Position numbers and translations under genes: made by a program. From Adenanthera pavonina (lineage: Eukaryota; Streptophyta; Magnoliopsida; Fabales; Fabaceae): DNA of 64,000 nt. A model generated the notes under the pieces. The model was given only the letters and a program-made list of their open reading frames with translations, searched no databases and was not told where the DNA came from. Shown one piece after another: positions 50,601-63,117 of this stretch. Numbering within the stretch: position 1 is the first letter of the stretch; each line of letters begins with the position of its first letter. The stretch is taken from contig JAIVEN010000010.1 in NCBI GenBank assembly GCA_026686845.1, forward strand, positions 29,424,001 through 29,488,000, read 5' to 3'.

Positions 50601-53576
50601 GAAGAATTGAATAAAGGAGAAACCAAGGGCATCCTTTAATGGGCACCAATTTACTGCCTTTAAAGCTGCACCAGTTCTTCAGTTAACCAGTCAGTCCATA
50701 AGTTATTTGACCTGTTTTGATCTATGCTTGGCAAAGCTGGGAATAAGAAGATATGAGTGGATTCCCTCTTATTCTGGACAATGAATAGGGAGGAGGTTGC
50801 TCACTTCAGAAAAAAAAAATACCATCTATGCTAAAGGAAGCCAATTAGTACCTTGAACTAGCACCTTTGATCAAACTGGATTTTTTTTTTCTTCTAATCA
50901 AAACATCAACTACTTTCTTTGCGCCTAACTTTCACTCAGATTAAGAAAATCACAGTAACAACAACCTGCATCTTTTCCTTTCTCTTGTTATATTTTGTAA
51001 AAGGACAGTCTACATCAGGATAATAATGAGAAATTAAAGACATGCTAATTGAGAATGAAGAGGGTTCATTTTTTGACTGGGACAGATAAAGACATGCCAA
51101 TTGAGAATGAATAAGAGGTTTTGGTGAAGACATGCTAATTGTAACAAGCCTTTATTTGTGACTAAAATATCATATTTCACATAGAACAGTCATAATTTCA
51201 TGACACTTTAGTCATAAATAAAGGATTGTTACAGTGTTATGAAGAAATTTAAAGCTACATCTTTTATATTGATCATATGCCCTAAGTTGACAGTAATTTT
51301 GGTGGCCCTAGAGATCAAGGTCACAAATTTAAAGGAAACCACAATTTCTACCAAGAAAAGCAAAGCACCACTTTACTCACTAACATATACAATTCAAGCT
51401 TAGACAAGGAAGTTGACTGTTGAAAGTTAAATTGCCTAATACTCACTATTTCACAGTTTTCTCCAATGAAAAAAAAAATTCAAGTTTAATAGATAGCTTA
51501 GAGACAAACTTCTGTCACTTCATAAATACAAATTTTCAGATTGCAAGGTTGAGAATTGTAAGCTTTGATGTTGAGATACAACTATAATACAACTGGAGAA
51601 AGAAGAATTTGACTGGGAAGGCAATAGCAGAATTGTGAATCATTGGATAACACTAGAAGCTGATGTCAGTTATGGGAATCATTAAAAGGGCCCAGATATG
51701 AAATACAGTAACATATTTATGATTTCTTAGCAAGACAATAGATGATAAAGGAAAATTCACTGACAACTTTATTAAATGCACAGCTAATGATTTAAGTATT
51801 CTTACTTCCATGGTAATTCATTGAACTTAGTCACGCCTATTGATGACACAAGAACAACTCTCTTCACTGAGGAGGGCAATGAAGATATTAGATTCCTTAC
51901 TCCATCCCAATCTTCAAACAAATAACACGCAGAGTCAAACCAATGGAAAATGTATAAAAAAATAATGAACTCTATCCTGTATGCATGAATCTTTGAATGA
52001 AAGGAAGCACTAATATTCTTAAATTTCCCATGCTTGACTCCTCGTCTAACTAATTTTCCTTTTTCATTTGATCATGACACCAAGTTTTGTATTGTAATAT
52101 GTAAATAACAAAATGCTGACCAACTCTTTCTGGTGTATTATCGCCATCCCACCGCTTTGAAGGAAAAGCTGTTGTTCCTGTGCAGCAAATCACATGTGTG
52201 ACTCCCTAAAATTCAAGAAAGTACCCCAAAAATAACATCAATGTAATTATTCCATTACATTGCCTTTGGTGAATGAAATGACACATGAAAGTCAAATGAA
52301 TTCAAGGGAAATGAAGTATTTGCAATTCAATCTGGATAGCATACCTCAAACATGGATGGATCCAAATCCTCTTGCATCCTAGTGTCTCCCTTGAATACCT
52401 ATCTAGTTCAAAAGCTCTTTATAACTTAACAATCTTGAGAACGAATGAAATCAAGCTTGAGAGACAAAACTTATTTTTACTTGAAGGAGCTAAGAAAAAT
52501 GGCATTTGTATTTTGATTGCTCAATTAAGATAAGATGGAATACCTGCAGTGTCTCCCCATCTGGTTCACCAAATAGCGTTTTGGCTTTCTCAGGATCCCT
52601 TAATAGCAAACGTGAGTTAACATTCCGTTTAAGCAGTGATGCTACCACCAGCTGCCCTGCAAAGTTAGCCAACTACTTCACCAACTTCCACAAACAAATT
52701 AACATCAAGCATGCGTTGAACCAGGCATTTCTACAGTTTATAGTTCTAATCTGAAAATACAAAATGATATATGTTTCATGCAAGAAGTGTGGCTAGTAGT
52801 ATTATGTGTGTTAATAAGAAGGGGTGAGTTAGTTGTTATTTGGTGACAGTTAATAAATGAGTTATGAAACATAACTGAAAATAACAAAATAACAGAACAC
52901 TCTCCCTGCTCTCTCTTGTATAAGCATAAACTAGAAGAGTATTAGGAAATGTTGATTCATCTAATGAAATTATGTTGTCTGGAGCCTTGCATCAATACAT
53001 CTCCAGAATGCCCAGATACAAATCCCAATAATAGGATGAGCTGATAGAACAAACATATACACATTCATATAGATGGATATGGTAAACGTTCGAGCAACGA
53101 ACAACTTCATTCTCTAATGTTATTGAGTGCACAAGTTATTTTTTAAAAATAACGACGTGTATAATTTATCACGAGTTCTTTATTCTTAGGATTAGCTTAT
53201 ATATTTAACAATTTAATTAAGAGATATTAATTTATGCACCAAATTTTAGTAGTTTACTATTGAGCGACAAGTGAAACAGGAGAAAACATGTAAACGGATA
53301 TTTACCAACACCCCCTGAGCCACCAACAACGAGAACCAATTTTGAAGACGAAGTGGGGCTTGGGGTTGAATCGGAACTTGGGGTTTCAATAATTTGTTCC
53401 TTGATAGCCTCATTGGCTCCTCCTCTGTAGGATGAAACCGCTTTTGCAGAAACATACTTAGAATGAGAATATGATAATGAAGGTGAAGAAAGCACAGGAA
53501 TTCGTCGAAGAGGCTGCGAGAAAATTCGAGGCTGACAAAAATACAGAATCTGGGCAAACGGTAGTGTAGAAGCCAT
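47692..53576 (-). CDS. NAD(P)-binding Rossmann-fold protein, chloroplast (atypical SDR, NmrA-like)
   Basis: Nine exons on the minus strand join in phase to 329 residues: 53306-53576, 52544-52656, 52345-52398, 52121-52205, 51806-51911, 49499-49585, 49272-49369, 48121-48230 and 47692-47757. All junctions are GT-AG. Residues 1 to about 75 are Ser/Pro-rich and basic with few acidic residues at the start (MASTLPFAQILYF...), a plastid transit peptide plus linker. The nucleotide-binding motif VVGGSGGVGQ (83-92) is followed by SRLLLRDPEKAKTLFG, HVICCTGTTAFPSKRWDG, VKRVVLVSSIG, LKYKKMAEDF, PFTIIRPGRLTDGPYT, a VVAEACVQAL helix and the end KWQELFEAAESQ. The order and length match plant proteins such as At4g31530, whose substrate is not known to me. 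It is likely stromal or thylakoid-associated. The Gly motif is typical of NAD(P)-binding extended or atypical SDRs; catalysis is unproven. Confidence 0.92.
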
Positions 53577-54120
53577 GAATACACCCGAGTAACGGTGGCG
53601 AAGACAAGTGAGAAAATCCCTTTATTTCCCATGGACTCTTCGGGTTGGCCCACAGAAACACATGTGGATCACAAAATTCCCGAAATTCCTTTTTTATTTT
53701 TCAAGAAATTTCGATTTAGATATCAGTATCCGTCTTTAATTAATAGATTCATCATGTATGGATTATGGATTTATGGATATTGCTTCCACTTTCTATTATG
53801 TTTCAAATAAATCACCTGCAACAGTTAAGTAATCTAACTAGATCCTTAACTTTTGTACAGTGATCTTTTTCTCTTGTCCAAAAGCAAGCCGATGTAGCTA
53901 GATGGTTAAATTCTTGTGTACAATGATCTCATTACTTTTCTTCTCACAACGAACTGCCTTATATTATACTTTAATAATGTAAGATTGTATTATATCACTA
54001 TATCTAAAAACCATATATTTCAATACTGAGGTGAGAAGGAGAGATGGTGCAGAATTAAGCAGATTGAATTTAATTGTAATATGATGGCTGCCATGAGAGA
54101 AGAAATTGTTTTTGATCAAA
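53577..54120. other. Upstream region of the Rossmann gene
   Basis: The 5' leader and promoter of the minus-strand gene should lie just above 53576. A repeated phrase, GATGTAGCTAGATGG near 53890 with CTAGATCCTTAACTTTTGTACA near 53840, is noted without meaning assigned. No gene is recognised. Confidence 0.35.
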
Positions 54121-54250
54121 TGGTGAAGGCTTAGGGTATGATTGGTTGGAAGACTAGTACAGCTCAGGGGTGGGTTAAACTAAATTGAGATGGTGCTTGT
54201 AAGGAAGATTCAGCTAAAGCTGTTGTGGAGGAATAGTTAGAGATATTAAT
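54121..54250 (+). pseudogene. RNase H fragment of a LINE-like retroelement
   Basis: Around 54169-54215 a frame reads GWVKLN-stop-DGACKEDSAKA, matching the start of the RNase H domain (WVKLNTDGA) found at the C-terminus of plant LINE reverse transcriptases and in related nuclease-like proteins. A stop replaces the residue before the catalytic Asp, and another stop follows about 16 codons later. Only this scrap remains. Confidence 0.6.
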
Positions 54251-55937
54251 TTTGTTATTATAGCTGAATTTAGTCCTAAAACTGTATGATCAGATTGCAA
54301 CATATCAATAATTATTAAGAATATATGACAAAATAACAGCTTATCTTGTTGTTTGAGATGAAATTACACATGAAAAAGGGGATAGCTACTCAAAAACATA
54401 ATTAACTTCGGACGCTAGTGGTGGGTTACATACATGAGGTAATTGGTTAGAGGAGAGTCAAGCAATAGGTGAGAAAGTTGGTTATATGTTTTTTTTTTTA
54501 GTTTTTAAATCACAGTTCATTTATATTTTTTTTAGAAAAAAGAAAGAATTAAAAACTTCAGAATTTGATAAACCTTCAACTTAGATAGGAAAATTTGTTT
54601 ATTAAGAATTAGAATGCTGGCCCCCTGAATCCCATGGAGGAAGATCCATGTATCAGTTACATCAGAAAAGGACCCTAAAACAACACTGCTGGAGCAGGAA
54701 GAATTAAAAGGCAAAGTTAGAAAATTCAAAACCTCCAATAACTTGAAATCAGCTAACTCTAAACAAGATTACTGGTGTACATAAAATTGTAACATATGAA
54801 TAATCAAAGCTGTACGAAGCAAACCCCAAGATTATGAAACCATTCATTCATTCATTCCAAGATAAACTTGAGAAAAAAGTTCAAAGACATCATCCAATGA
54901 TTAAGCTAAATTGAAAAATCTGTTGAGCAGTAATGAAATAAATTTGTTTCACACTGATATATAAGGGTGCAGTAGTCATCCAAACATTTCACTATAAAAA
55001 ACAAAACAAGACTCAAATGGATATCTTACAATTAGGTTCTGAGGTTTGACGCTCAAAAATAGTGCACAAACAATTCAGTGGCACATATATGCAAACTCGT
55101 AAAACTCACTAGGTGGGTCATATATACCTCCTCAACAAATTCACTGTAATTGCATTCCAAATGCTAACTTGGTATAAAAAAGAATAACACAGCAGCAGAC
55201 ACTGCTACAACTATACCATCAACTTCTCATTCAATGCGATCTACCACTACCACCAACATTCTCCAAGTATAATACTATGACAAATGTTTCCATCAATATC
55301 ATCAGGTGCTTATTCAACTGTTCATTCAATTTCATTTAGCAGAGAGAGGGGGGGGGGGGGGGGGAATAATAACACTTAAAACTGCTTTTTGCCCTCCGAA
55401 AAGCAAAAGCTAAAAATTTTAGCTTTTTCTTTTTGGGGCAATAAGCGCATTTGACAAGTATTTTTTGGGGGCAATAAGCCATCCCAAACAAGCCACAGAG
55501 GAAGGACACAAAGAAAGGTGATAATGGTTCTCTCTTGCCCTGCTTCACGGAGAAAATGGCAAATGTGGCAAATGTGGGGGACCTAGGGTTCGCTGCATTT
55601 GTCCCCATATACCATAAGAAATGACGACGTTTTACTTTTAAAAAATATAATATATATATATATATATATATATCTTCCCTTGGCCATGATAGATTAAATG
55701 GTCTAAATAGTTCCTCAAAACCCAATCTAACCCGATCAACTAACTTGGATCTAATACTGGGTTTTTCGTTCTGAGTTGAGAAGATCAAGTTCATCCTAGG
55801 ATAGGTTGCTTTGGGTTAAACTGGGTTGGCCGAGTCTCAGTTTTTTCTTCCTACTCCTCTATCTTCCTATAATATGAATATGTAAGATTTAGATAAAAAA
55901 AAAAAGTAAAAATAGATGATAAAATGAAATTAATATA
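54251..55937. other. Noncoding DNA with a poly-G tract
   Basis: No gene recognised. A G17 run lies at 55348-55364. Next to it, 55379-55510 holds the words AAAACTGCTTTTTGCC, GAAAAGCAAAAGCT and CCCAAACAAGCC, which resemble ends of small nonautonomous DNA transposons. An AT microsatellite lies at about 55650-55673. Confidence 0.4.
55348..55364. repeat. Poly-G tract (17 G)
   Basis: An uninterrupted run of G on the plus strand, unusual in this AT-rich DNA and error-prone in sequencing. Confidence 0.85.
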
Positions 55938-56205
55938 CTTCTTCCGGTCCACATTATAAGGTATTTTGTATTAATTACACACATATTAAGAAAATCACTT
56001 TTTCAACTCAAATCAATGCAAAAAATACCCACATTTCCTATTTTACCCTTATTAAATACTCCATTTTATTATTATTGGAGAGTTATAAATGAAGAGAGAT
56101 AAAACATTAAAGATATGGGTAAAATGGGAAAAAAAAATCTAATGCTCTATATTTTAGACCAAAAACTTGTCATACAATATGCCTTATAATATGCACCGGA
56201 AGGAG
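55938..56205. mobile_element. Stowaway-like MITE
   Basis: The 268 bp element has inverted ends, left CTTCTTCCGGTCCACATTAT and right (inverted) CTCCTTCCGGTGCATATTAT. TA flanks both sides (55936-55937 and 56206-56207). It is noncoding. Confidence 0.85.
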
Positions 56206-59200
56206 TATATGATATATAATAAATTAATCAAGTATATTCATAATTTCAATATAATATATGATTGATCAATATAGCAATGAACATTTCACGTTAAAGACTA
56301 AATTTAAAACATTATTAAGAATTGAATAATAATATTCAAAATATAAAAAATAAAATTAAAAATTTAATCAATATATTGAGGAGAAAAAGTTATTTTTTAA
56401 AATATTACTCCCTCCGGTCCTATATATAGAGCATTTTACCTGATCCTAAATATAAGACCATTTACAATATATAAGTTAGTATTTATTATACATTTTTAAA
56501 AAATGTTCCTATTTAATGCATCAAAAAAAAAAGAGAAAGAGAGAGATTAAATAAATATAATTTTAAAAAAATATCAAGATTTTTTAAAAAATCAAGATAG
56601 TTAATTAATTTCAACTTCTATTCTTAATCAGTGTGATTCAGTTAAAAAGACATCATATTAAAGATTAAAAAAAATACAGTACATTTCAAGAAAAAAACAA
56701 TTCTTCATTTTGTATTGGAAAAGTAAAAAACAAATTATCAAAAAAATTATAATAATATAGAATCATCTGGTCCTGTAAAAATTGCACCGGCTCCCAAATC
56801 AAATGTGGCTCAACCCAATTCAACCACTTAAACAGTTTAAATCTGCAGAATGAGTCTCTCCAGACGGTGGTGGCACCAGTTCAACTGACCGTTATCCGAT
56901 TTTTATATCATTGGGAGGCAGGAGAGAAGTAGGATGGAAACCCCACCCCTTGCTTGCTTGCTTCATTGGTGAGAATGCTGCCACGTGCCAGAGCTAGAGG
57001 AAATGTCGGGTTCTTGAAAACTCACATTATACAAAGAATCTTAAATTCTGAGTCATTTAAAAAAAATATTTAATTTTTAATTAAAAAAGTATTCAAATGT
57101 ATTATTTGATTTATTTTTCCCATAAATTTACTGTGCAATTGAAAATTAGTCTTTAATAAAATTAACAGGAGAACATAAAATTATATTTCATCCACTTATA
57201 ATATTAAAATTATATTTCCTACTTAATGTTTTTATAACTTTGTTTTACTTTTATCTACTTAATTAAAATTTTATTAATTCATATGTTGTAATCTTAAACA
57301 ACAATATATTTATATATATTTACTCGGATTTATATTATAAAGCATTTTATATAATAATTTTTAACTTAAAATATAGAATATTAAATATTTTTTTTATTTT
57401 ACTCATATTTTTAATATTTCATCTCTTCTTATTTATTACATTATAATTATAATAGAATAAGATATTTAATAAAAAAAATAAAAAAATATAAGTACTTTTT
57501 TATATTAATTTTTAATTAAAAAAATAATTTTTTTAATATATATAAAATTAATATAAAATATCTTATAATATAAATTATATATATATATATATATATGGTA
57601 TCTTACGTAAGAAAAGCATAATACTGCATAGATGATGAGGGGGAAGGAAGACTTGAGAAAGCACCACGTGTCATGCACATGGGAATGGTGACATAACCCG
57701 TGAAGCCCTCACCAACAATCTGTGGGCCCTCTGGATGTTTCATGGAAGAAACCATGTGACACTAATGCGTTTGCCTTATTACACTCTCCAATGTCACTCT
57801 TCACCCGTCTTAATTATATTATTAATCAACAAGATACTTTTCATAATTTCTCTTTAACACTTTTTCCTATACGCGCTAGGAGCGTGTTTGAAAAAGAGTT
57901 GTGGGTGCATAAAACTACGTTTATAGACATATTTTGGGTTAATTTTGTATTTAACTGTTATCCTTTAAATTTATTTTTACATTTAAACATATTTTCAATT
58001 AATAGACTGAAAAAGTTATCTTTTAATTTATAAATCTAATTTTATCTCATAATCATTTTATTAAACTTATTTTTTCATAAAAAATTTAAATATAAATTAT
58101 ATTGCAATAAACTTATTTTTATCAAAACTTTATTTGATTCTAGCTTAAGTTTACAAATTGAAAGCCAAACAATTGAAAAAAAAAAAAAAACCATACGGGT
58201 TCTAGGAATCTCTCAATACTTCTCTATCCGGGCTATATACAATTTAAAGGATTGATAAGATCCAAATAAAACAAAATTATTTCCTGTATCAGAAAATTAA
58301 CAAAATTCAAATTAGCTATTCTCACCAAATCTCACTCAAAATATTTACAAAAAAAAATCGATTTAAATAATTAATGAAAATTTGGTCATGGTGTTGCAGT
58401 GATCTATTTTTAATTCATGAGATCTAATTTATGTTCGTTTAAGACTCAAGTTGTCTCTCAAGACTTCATTAGCAACAGAAACTTACAATGGCAATCCTAT
58501 AAGAATGTGAATTCCATATTAAACCGATGTTTTTCTCAACGGTGATCAAACCGATGTTTCAAATTGTATATGGATAAAAGTAGAGAGAAGGTATTAATTA
58601 AAACATTTTATTCTTATTAACCACGTAAAACTTTTGTCCATTATTAGAGTCCTGCAAAAATGAATTGCACTTAATATAAAGCATAATTAAGTTTTATTAT
58701 TTATAAGTTGTAAATTGTATAATTTATTATAAATTTTATATTAATATTTTAATTTTCAAAATTCCTCATATGTCCAACTTTACGCATATGCGTGTGTGTA
58801 TGTTTGTGGGGGCCCTAAAATGAAATTTTCTTTATTCAAAACACAGCCAAATACGGTACCGACCTTCACCTATAATGCACCGGCCATATTTCTGGACAAC
58901 AAACAAACAATGCCTACTTTATCATTGATCGATCACCCTCCTCCGTAAACAAAACTTGAAGTCACATCCAAACAAATAAAGATCAGCTTCACCCTCAAGA
59001 ATAATCCTAATAAACAAATCAGAACAAACGGTGACTCAGAGCGATTGATGTAACTCACCAAACCATTCTCCCCCACCAACTTTGCGTTTCATGATTAACA
59101 GAACCTCTTCATCCTTTACTCTTCCTTCCTTCCCTTACCCATCACCTACTTTCCTTTCCTTCTCTCTCCTTCTGATCCATCTGAAAACTCAGTTTAAGAG

Positions 59201-59220
59201 CTCATGATCGATCCCACATC
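56206..59220. other. AT-rich intergenic DNA and upstream region of the RING gene
   Basis: A one-sided MITE-like end (ACTCCCTCCGGTCC, near 56406) has no partner that I could find. Microsatellite AT lies at 57576-57596. A segment at 57600-57740 is less AT-rich and contains CACGTGTC, a G-box-like word. The last 300 bp before 59221 are pyrimidine-rich, like a plant 5' leader. No other gene is recognised. Confidence 0.45.
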
Positions 59221-60180
59221 ATGGGTTCTTCTCCTCTGAACACCCCCTATCCATGGACGCCTGATGCTGTTCTTCGAGACTGTTCTCAAGGACTCTGCAG
59301 TTTTTACTGCCCCCAGTTTTGCTCCATTATCTACCCTCCTCCTCCGCCTTCCTTCACCACCATCGGAGTCGTCGCCGCCGGTGACAACATCAACCACGAT
59401 GACGATGACGGCTCTTCCGCATTCCAACTCTCTCCCCTCATCGTCGCTCTCATCGGCATCTTAGCGAGCGCGTTCGTCTTAATCACTTACTACACCATCA
59501 TCTCTCGATTCTGGACGAGAAGAGCCCGAATCCACCAAAACGACACCGACCAATCGGTGAACGACAACACCGAATCGGCGACCCACGTCTCGTCTTCTTC
59601 TTCCTCCAACACCGGCTTAGACGAAGCCGTCATCAGATCAATCACAGTCTGTAAGTACAAGAAAGGAGATGGATTAGTGGAAGGAACTGATTGCTCTGTG
59701 TGTCTCAGTGAATTCCAAGATTGCGAGAGCTTGAGATTGTTGCCTAAATGCAACCACGCGTTTCATCTTCCTTGTATCGACACATGGTTGAGATCGCACT
59801 CGAGTTGTCCTCTGTGCAGATCCAATATTATCATATCCAACAATTCTTCTTCTTCTTCTGGAACTTTACCGAATCAGACGGAAAATCCAAGTGCTCAAAT
59901 CCAGGAAGCTTCTAGAACACAGAGCGTGAATGTCTCTGCGTTGGAATACCAGTACAGGAATGATACAGTGATAGTGATTCAGGGTTCAGAACAGGAAATT
60001 CAGGTAGGTTTTGGAGGGAATTTGGAGGAGAGGAATGGGAGTGAATTGAATGGAGGAAGATTGTTGTCAGTTGCTGATATATTGAGGAGCAGTGAAGATG
60101 AGGAGGAGGAGGAAGTTCAGATTGCATCATCGAAGGAAATTGCAAGAGAAGAAGAGAAGAGGAAAGGGACATTGGAATGA
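59221..60180 (+). CDS. ATL: RING-H2 finger protein, ATL family E3 ubiquitin ligase (ATL52/53/54-like)
   Basis: A membrane-anchored E3 ligase that transfers ubiquitin from an E2 to unknown targets. Single exon, 319 residues, intronless as is usual for ATL genes. Order: Cys-rich N-terminus (CSQGLCSFYCPQFC, 21-34), proline run, one transmembrane helix (about 71-96), basic stop-transfer (RFWTRRAR), the GLD signature of ATLs (132-134, GLDEAVI), then the RING-H2 at 158-199: C158-x2-C161-x15-C177-x-H179-x2-H182-x2-C185-x10-C196-x2-C199, with the Trp (W189) and Pro (P197) typical of ATLs. The C-terminus is Ser-rich, then acidic (EDEEEEE). The start at 59221 gives the conserved N-terminal Cys cluster seen in ATL51-54 types. 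The tail after the RING is variable in this family. Family assignment is firm; the exact ortholog is inference. Confidence 0.95.
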   Translation: MGSSPLNTPYPWTPDAVLRDCSQGLCSFYCPQFCSIIYPPPPPSFTTIGVVAAGDNINHDDDDGSSAFQLSPLIVALIGILASAFVLITYYTIISRFWTRRARIHQNDTDQSVNDNTESATHVSSSSSSNTGLDEAVIRSITVCKYKKGDGLVEGTDCSVCLSEFQDCESLRLLPKCNHAFHLPCIDTWLRSHSSCPLCRSNIIISNNSSSSSGTLPNQTENPSAQIQEASRTQSVNVSALEYQYRNDTVIVIQGSEQEIQVGFGGNLEERNGSELNGGRLLSVADILRSSEDEEEEEVQIASSKEIAREEEKRKGTLE

Positions 60181-60820
60181 AGAGGAGATTTGATTTTCCT
60201 GGAAAATTTGTGTTCATGAGAGATTCGAAAGTGAAGAGTTCTGGATTCCAAATCAATGGTAATTAACCTCTCTTCCGCTCTGCATTATAGTTCAGATTAT
60301 TGAACACCATCATCATCTTCATTATGATTATTATTATGATGGTCTAATCTTGAAGACCATTAATTGACCCAAAAAAGAAAAAAAATTATTGAAGACCATT
60401 AGCATCAAAACTGAAAACTACATATTTGACAGAGATTTGTTATTGCTCAGAAATATTCATTCTCGTGTTAGACCTTTGAAATTTCGCACAAACATCTTGA
60501 TGTGTTTTATCAAGTCAACTCATATAACATGATTTTCCCCCTCACGTTGAGACGCTTTTAAATTCTATCCATACCCACTTCACTTTTATTTCTCATAATA
60601 CATGAATTTAGTGTCATAAATATATATAATGTTTTAATTATTTTATTTTTTAAAACTTTTATCCGTTTAAATATTGTTTAATAATATATGTATTAATTCA
60701 ATTCAATTATAAAATATTGTGAGTATTTAACAGCGACGAAACCATTGAATTGGCTAATTTAATTTTTGAAATATTGTTCATAATTATATTTTGTATATAT
60801 GCAATGTACTGGGGGTTTTT
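60181..60820. other. 3' region of the RING gene and AT-rich spacer
   Basis: Probable 3' untranslated region followed by AT-rich DNA; nothing else recognised. Confidence 0.5.
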
Positions 60821-63117
60821 GTGTTGATGAATGATTAGGAAATAATTTAAAGTTGTATTCGGGATTTAATTTCTCTCCACTAGAAAGGTAATTATATTAT
60901 ATTATATTATAGCTAATATGATTATAAATGTTGTTGCAAAAGACACCAAGAAGTGACACTAATGAGTGTATTTAAACAGGGCTAAGTAGGGCCTCGTCTA
61001 CAGCAACCCCAACATCAAAATTGAAAGAATTGCTTGTGTGTGCCCAATTTATTAAATCATCACTTGCAAAAAGGTCATCATCATGATGACAATCTAATTT
61101 TAACTTGAAAATAAAAATAATCTGATCTCCTCCTCTTGCTAAGCAATATAGAAGCCAAGCACTTTCTTTATAATGGGATGACCAAATCTAATTTAGATTC
61201 TAACCCACCTCTTTGTCCTCCAATTTTAACCTTAAAATTCACACAGTGTTGGTAAAAGTTTGAATGAATTGAGTTCCGAACGCTTACTAGGACTAGAGCA
61301 GCCTCTTAATACTCAAAAACTGCTTATAGAGATGTTAATTAACACTGAATTTTGTGATACTTGATATGCCATTGGTTTGGAGCAGTATTTTCATTCCAAC
61401 TCAGAATTATTGGATCTTTTTGTGGTCAATTTCTCATGAGTGTTGGGCTTGTGTTTGCTACAATGTACTATTTATTTTTTTGGTTGGGCCTGATACTAAC
61501 ATGCTATTCGCCAATCCTTTTTTTTTTATCCCACTTATTTTATTGTTGTACTAATTTTCTGTACAAAATTTTATTGATTTACGAATAAATATTTATTTTG
61601 TTAATTTATGTTATTATTGTTGTAAATAATTAATATATAACATAAAAATCTATATCCTAATTTCTTGTAATTTATTTGTTAAAAAATTATAAATACAAAT
61701 TTTAAAAGATATGAATGCACAAATTAAAAATTAATGCAAATATTAAATTATTTTTTTAATATTCTTGATTTTAGTTGTGAGTGCTGCTAGAACATGTCTT
61801 AGTGGTCCTCTTCTCATGAAAAGTTTATTGGATGTGTTTGATTTAAAGGAAGAGAGAGAAGGGGAGGGAAATGATTTTAATGAAGAGGGGAAGAGAGAAA
61901 GTTTTAATATTCCTTATGTGATTTTTAATGATTTCTTATTTAATTTAGAAGGGGAGAGAATGTATGCTAATAAAAAATTCACCATTATACCCTTATATAT
62001 TGGATTTTTTTTAATTTTTTTTCTAAACTAAATTTACACCTTAACCCAAATTGCATAATTTATGTTTTCACTCTCATCCCAACATATTGTAAATATGAGT
62101 ATAAAAAAAATTAATCCAATGCTGACAACAACATAATTTTTTTAAAAAAGCCTGCTTAAATATATCACATACTTATTTTAGTAAACTTCAATTACACGGC
62201 CTTGGTTGAGTGACGAGGGAATGGAGTTTAAGCTATGGTGGAAGGAAGAACACGTAGTAATGAGCTCATATCTTTTATGTTTTAAGTGTTAGGGACATAT
62301 TTAGAATATTAAAAACAACTAAGGGTAAATTAAATTGCTCACAAAATTTTCAATTATATTTTCTTCTATCTAAAAAATCCCAAATTAGAAGGGAGTTAAA
62401 TGGGAGGAAGGGAGGGGAGAAAAGGGGATGAGAAAACCAAATTTCTCAACCAAATGAGACGAGGGGTGCATATCTCCTCCTTTCTAACCCTCTTACCCTA
62501 AAAATCTCTAACCAAACAATAAAAATCCCATTTCCCTAAAGCGTCCAACCAAACAATAAAGGTGGGATATTGCCTTAGCTGGCAGTTTGTAATCCACTGT
62601 GAGAGAGCCAAAATTGTTGCCACTGAAGACAATTTTACTGCTTTACCAACGCTTTTTCAAAATGTTGCTAAATCACTCTATTTAGATGGCAGTTTTTATA
62701 AAAGCATCAATGAAGTCTTTGGTGGGGCTCAATACCTCTGCAGAAGTAAAAGTAAAAAAGGAAAAAGCACCACTAAAATCCATATTTTTTCGTAGAGATT
62801 ATAGTTCAATGTCTAATTTTTTAGAATATCATTCATGAGTATCATTTTGTCTAAATTTCATATGATGGAGCTTATTTGTGTTGATGAATGATTAGTTGAG
62901 TAGGTGGTTAAAGCCAACATAATTAGCGATGTTGTTGCCAAAGACACTCCAACCAGAAGAGATCACAATGAAGATATTTAAATATAGCTAAGTAGGCCCT
63001 CTTCTACAGCAACACTTAATCAAAATTTAATAAGTGCTAATTGGTGGCCAATTTGTTAAATCCCCACTTGCACCAAGTTAATCGTCATGAGGACAAACAA
63101 GTTTTAACTTCAATATG
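60821..63117. repeat. Diverged direct duplication, offset 2,057 bp
   Basis: Copy one (60821-61115) and copy two (62878-63117) share a start (GTGTTGATGAATGATTAG) and then, in order, GTTGTTGC-AAAGACAC, GCTAAGTAGG, TCTACAGCAAC, CCAATTT-TTAAATC, CACTTGCA, TCATGA-GACAA and TTTTAACTT. Small indels and many substitutions separate them. Neither is clearly coding. The DNA between them contains a possible small transposon. Confidence 0.8.
61795..62565. mobile_element. Possible nonautonomous DNA transposon remnant between the duplicated copies
   Basis: The left side near 61829 reads GGATGTGTTTGATTTAAAGG and the right side near 62540-62565 reads CCAACCAAACAATAAAGG, an imperfect inverted arrangement. The interior has purine-rich left (GGAAGAGAGAGAAGGGGAGG) and pyrimidine-rich right (CTCCTCCTTTC) arms that could fold back. 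No transposase was found, and the termini and target duplication are not resolved. Confidence 0.35.

Noticed and set aside
53246..53653. 135-codon minus-strand frame overlapping exon 1 of the Rossmann gene
   Set aside because: Alternative frame of the same exon; the frame starting at 53576 contains the transit peptide and the Gly-rich nucleotide motif and splices in phase.
57722..58033. 103-codon frame
   Set aside because: AT-rich, Phe/Leu/Asn low-complexity translation; no motif.
62562..62795. 77-codon frame with LYLDGSFYKSINEVFGG
   Set aside because: No recognised family, no splice context, and it lies beside a probable transposon remnant; kept only as noncoding.
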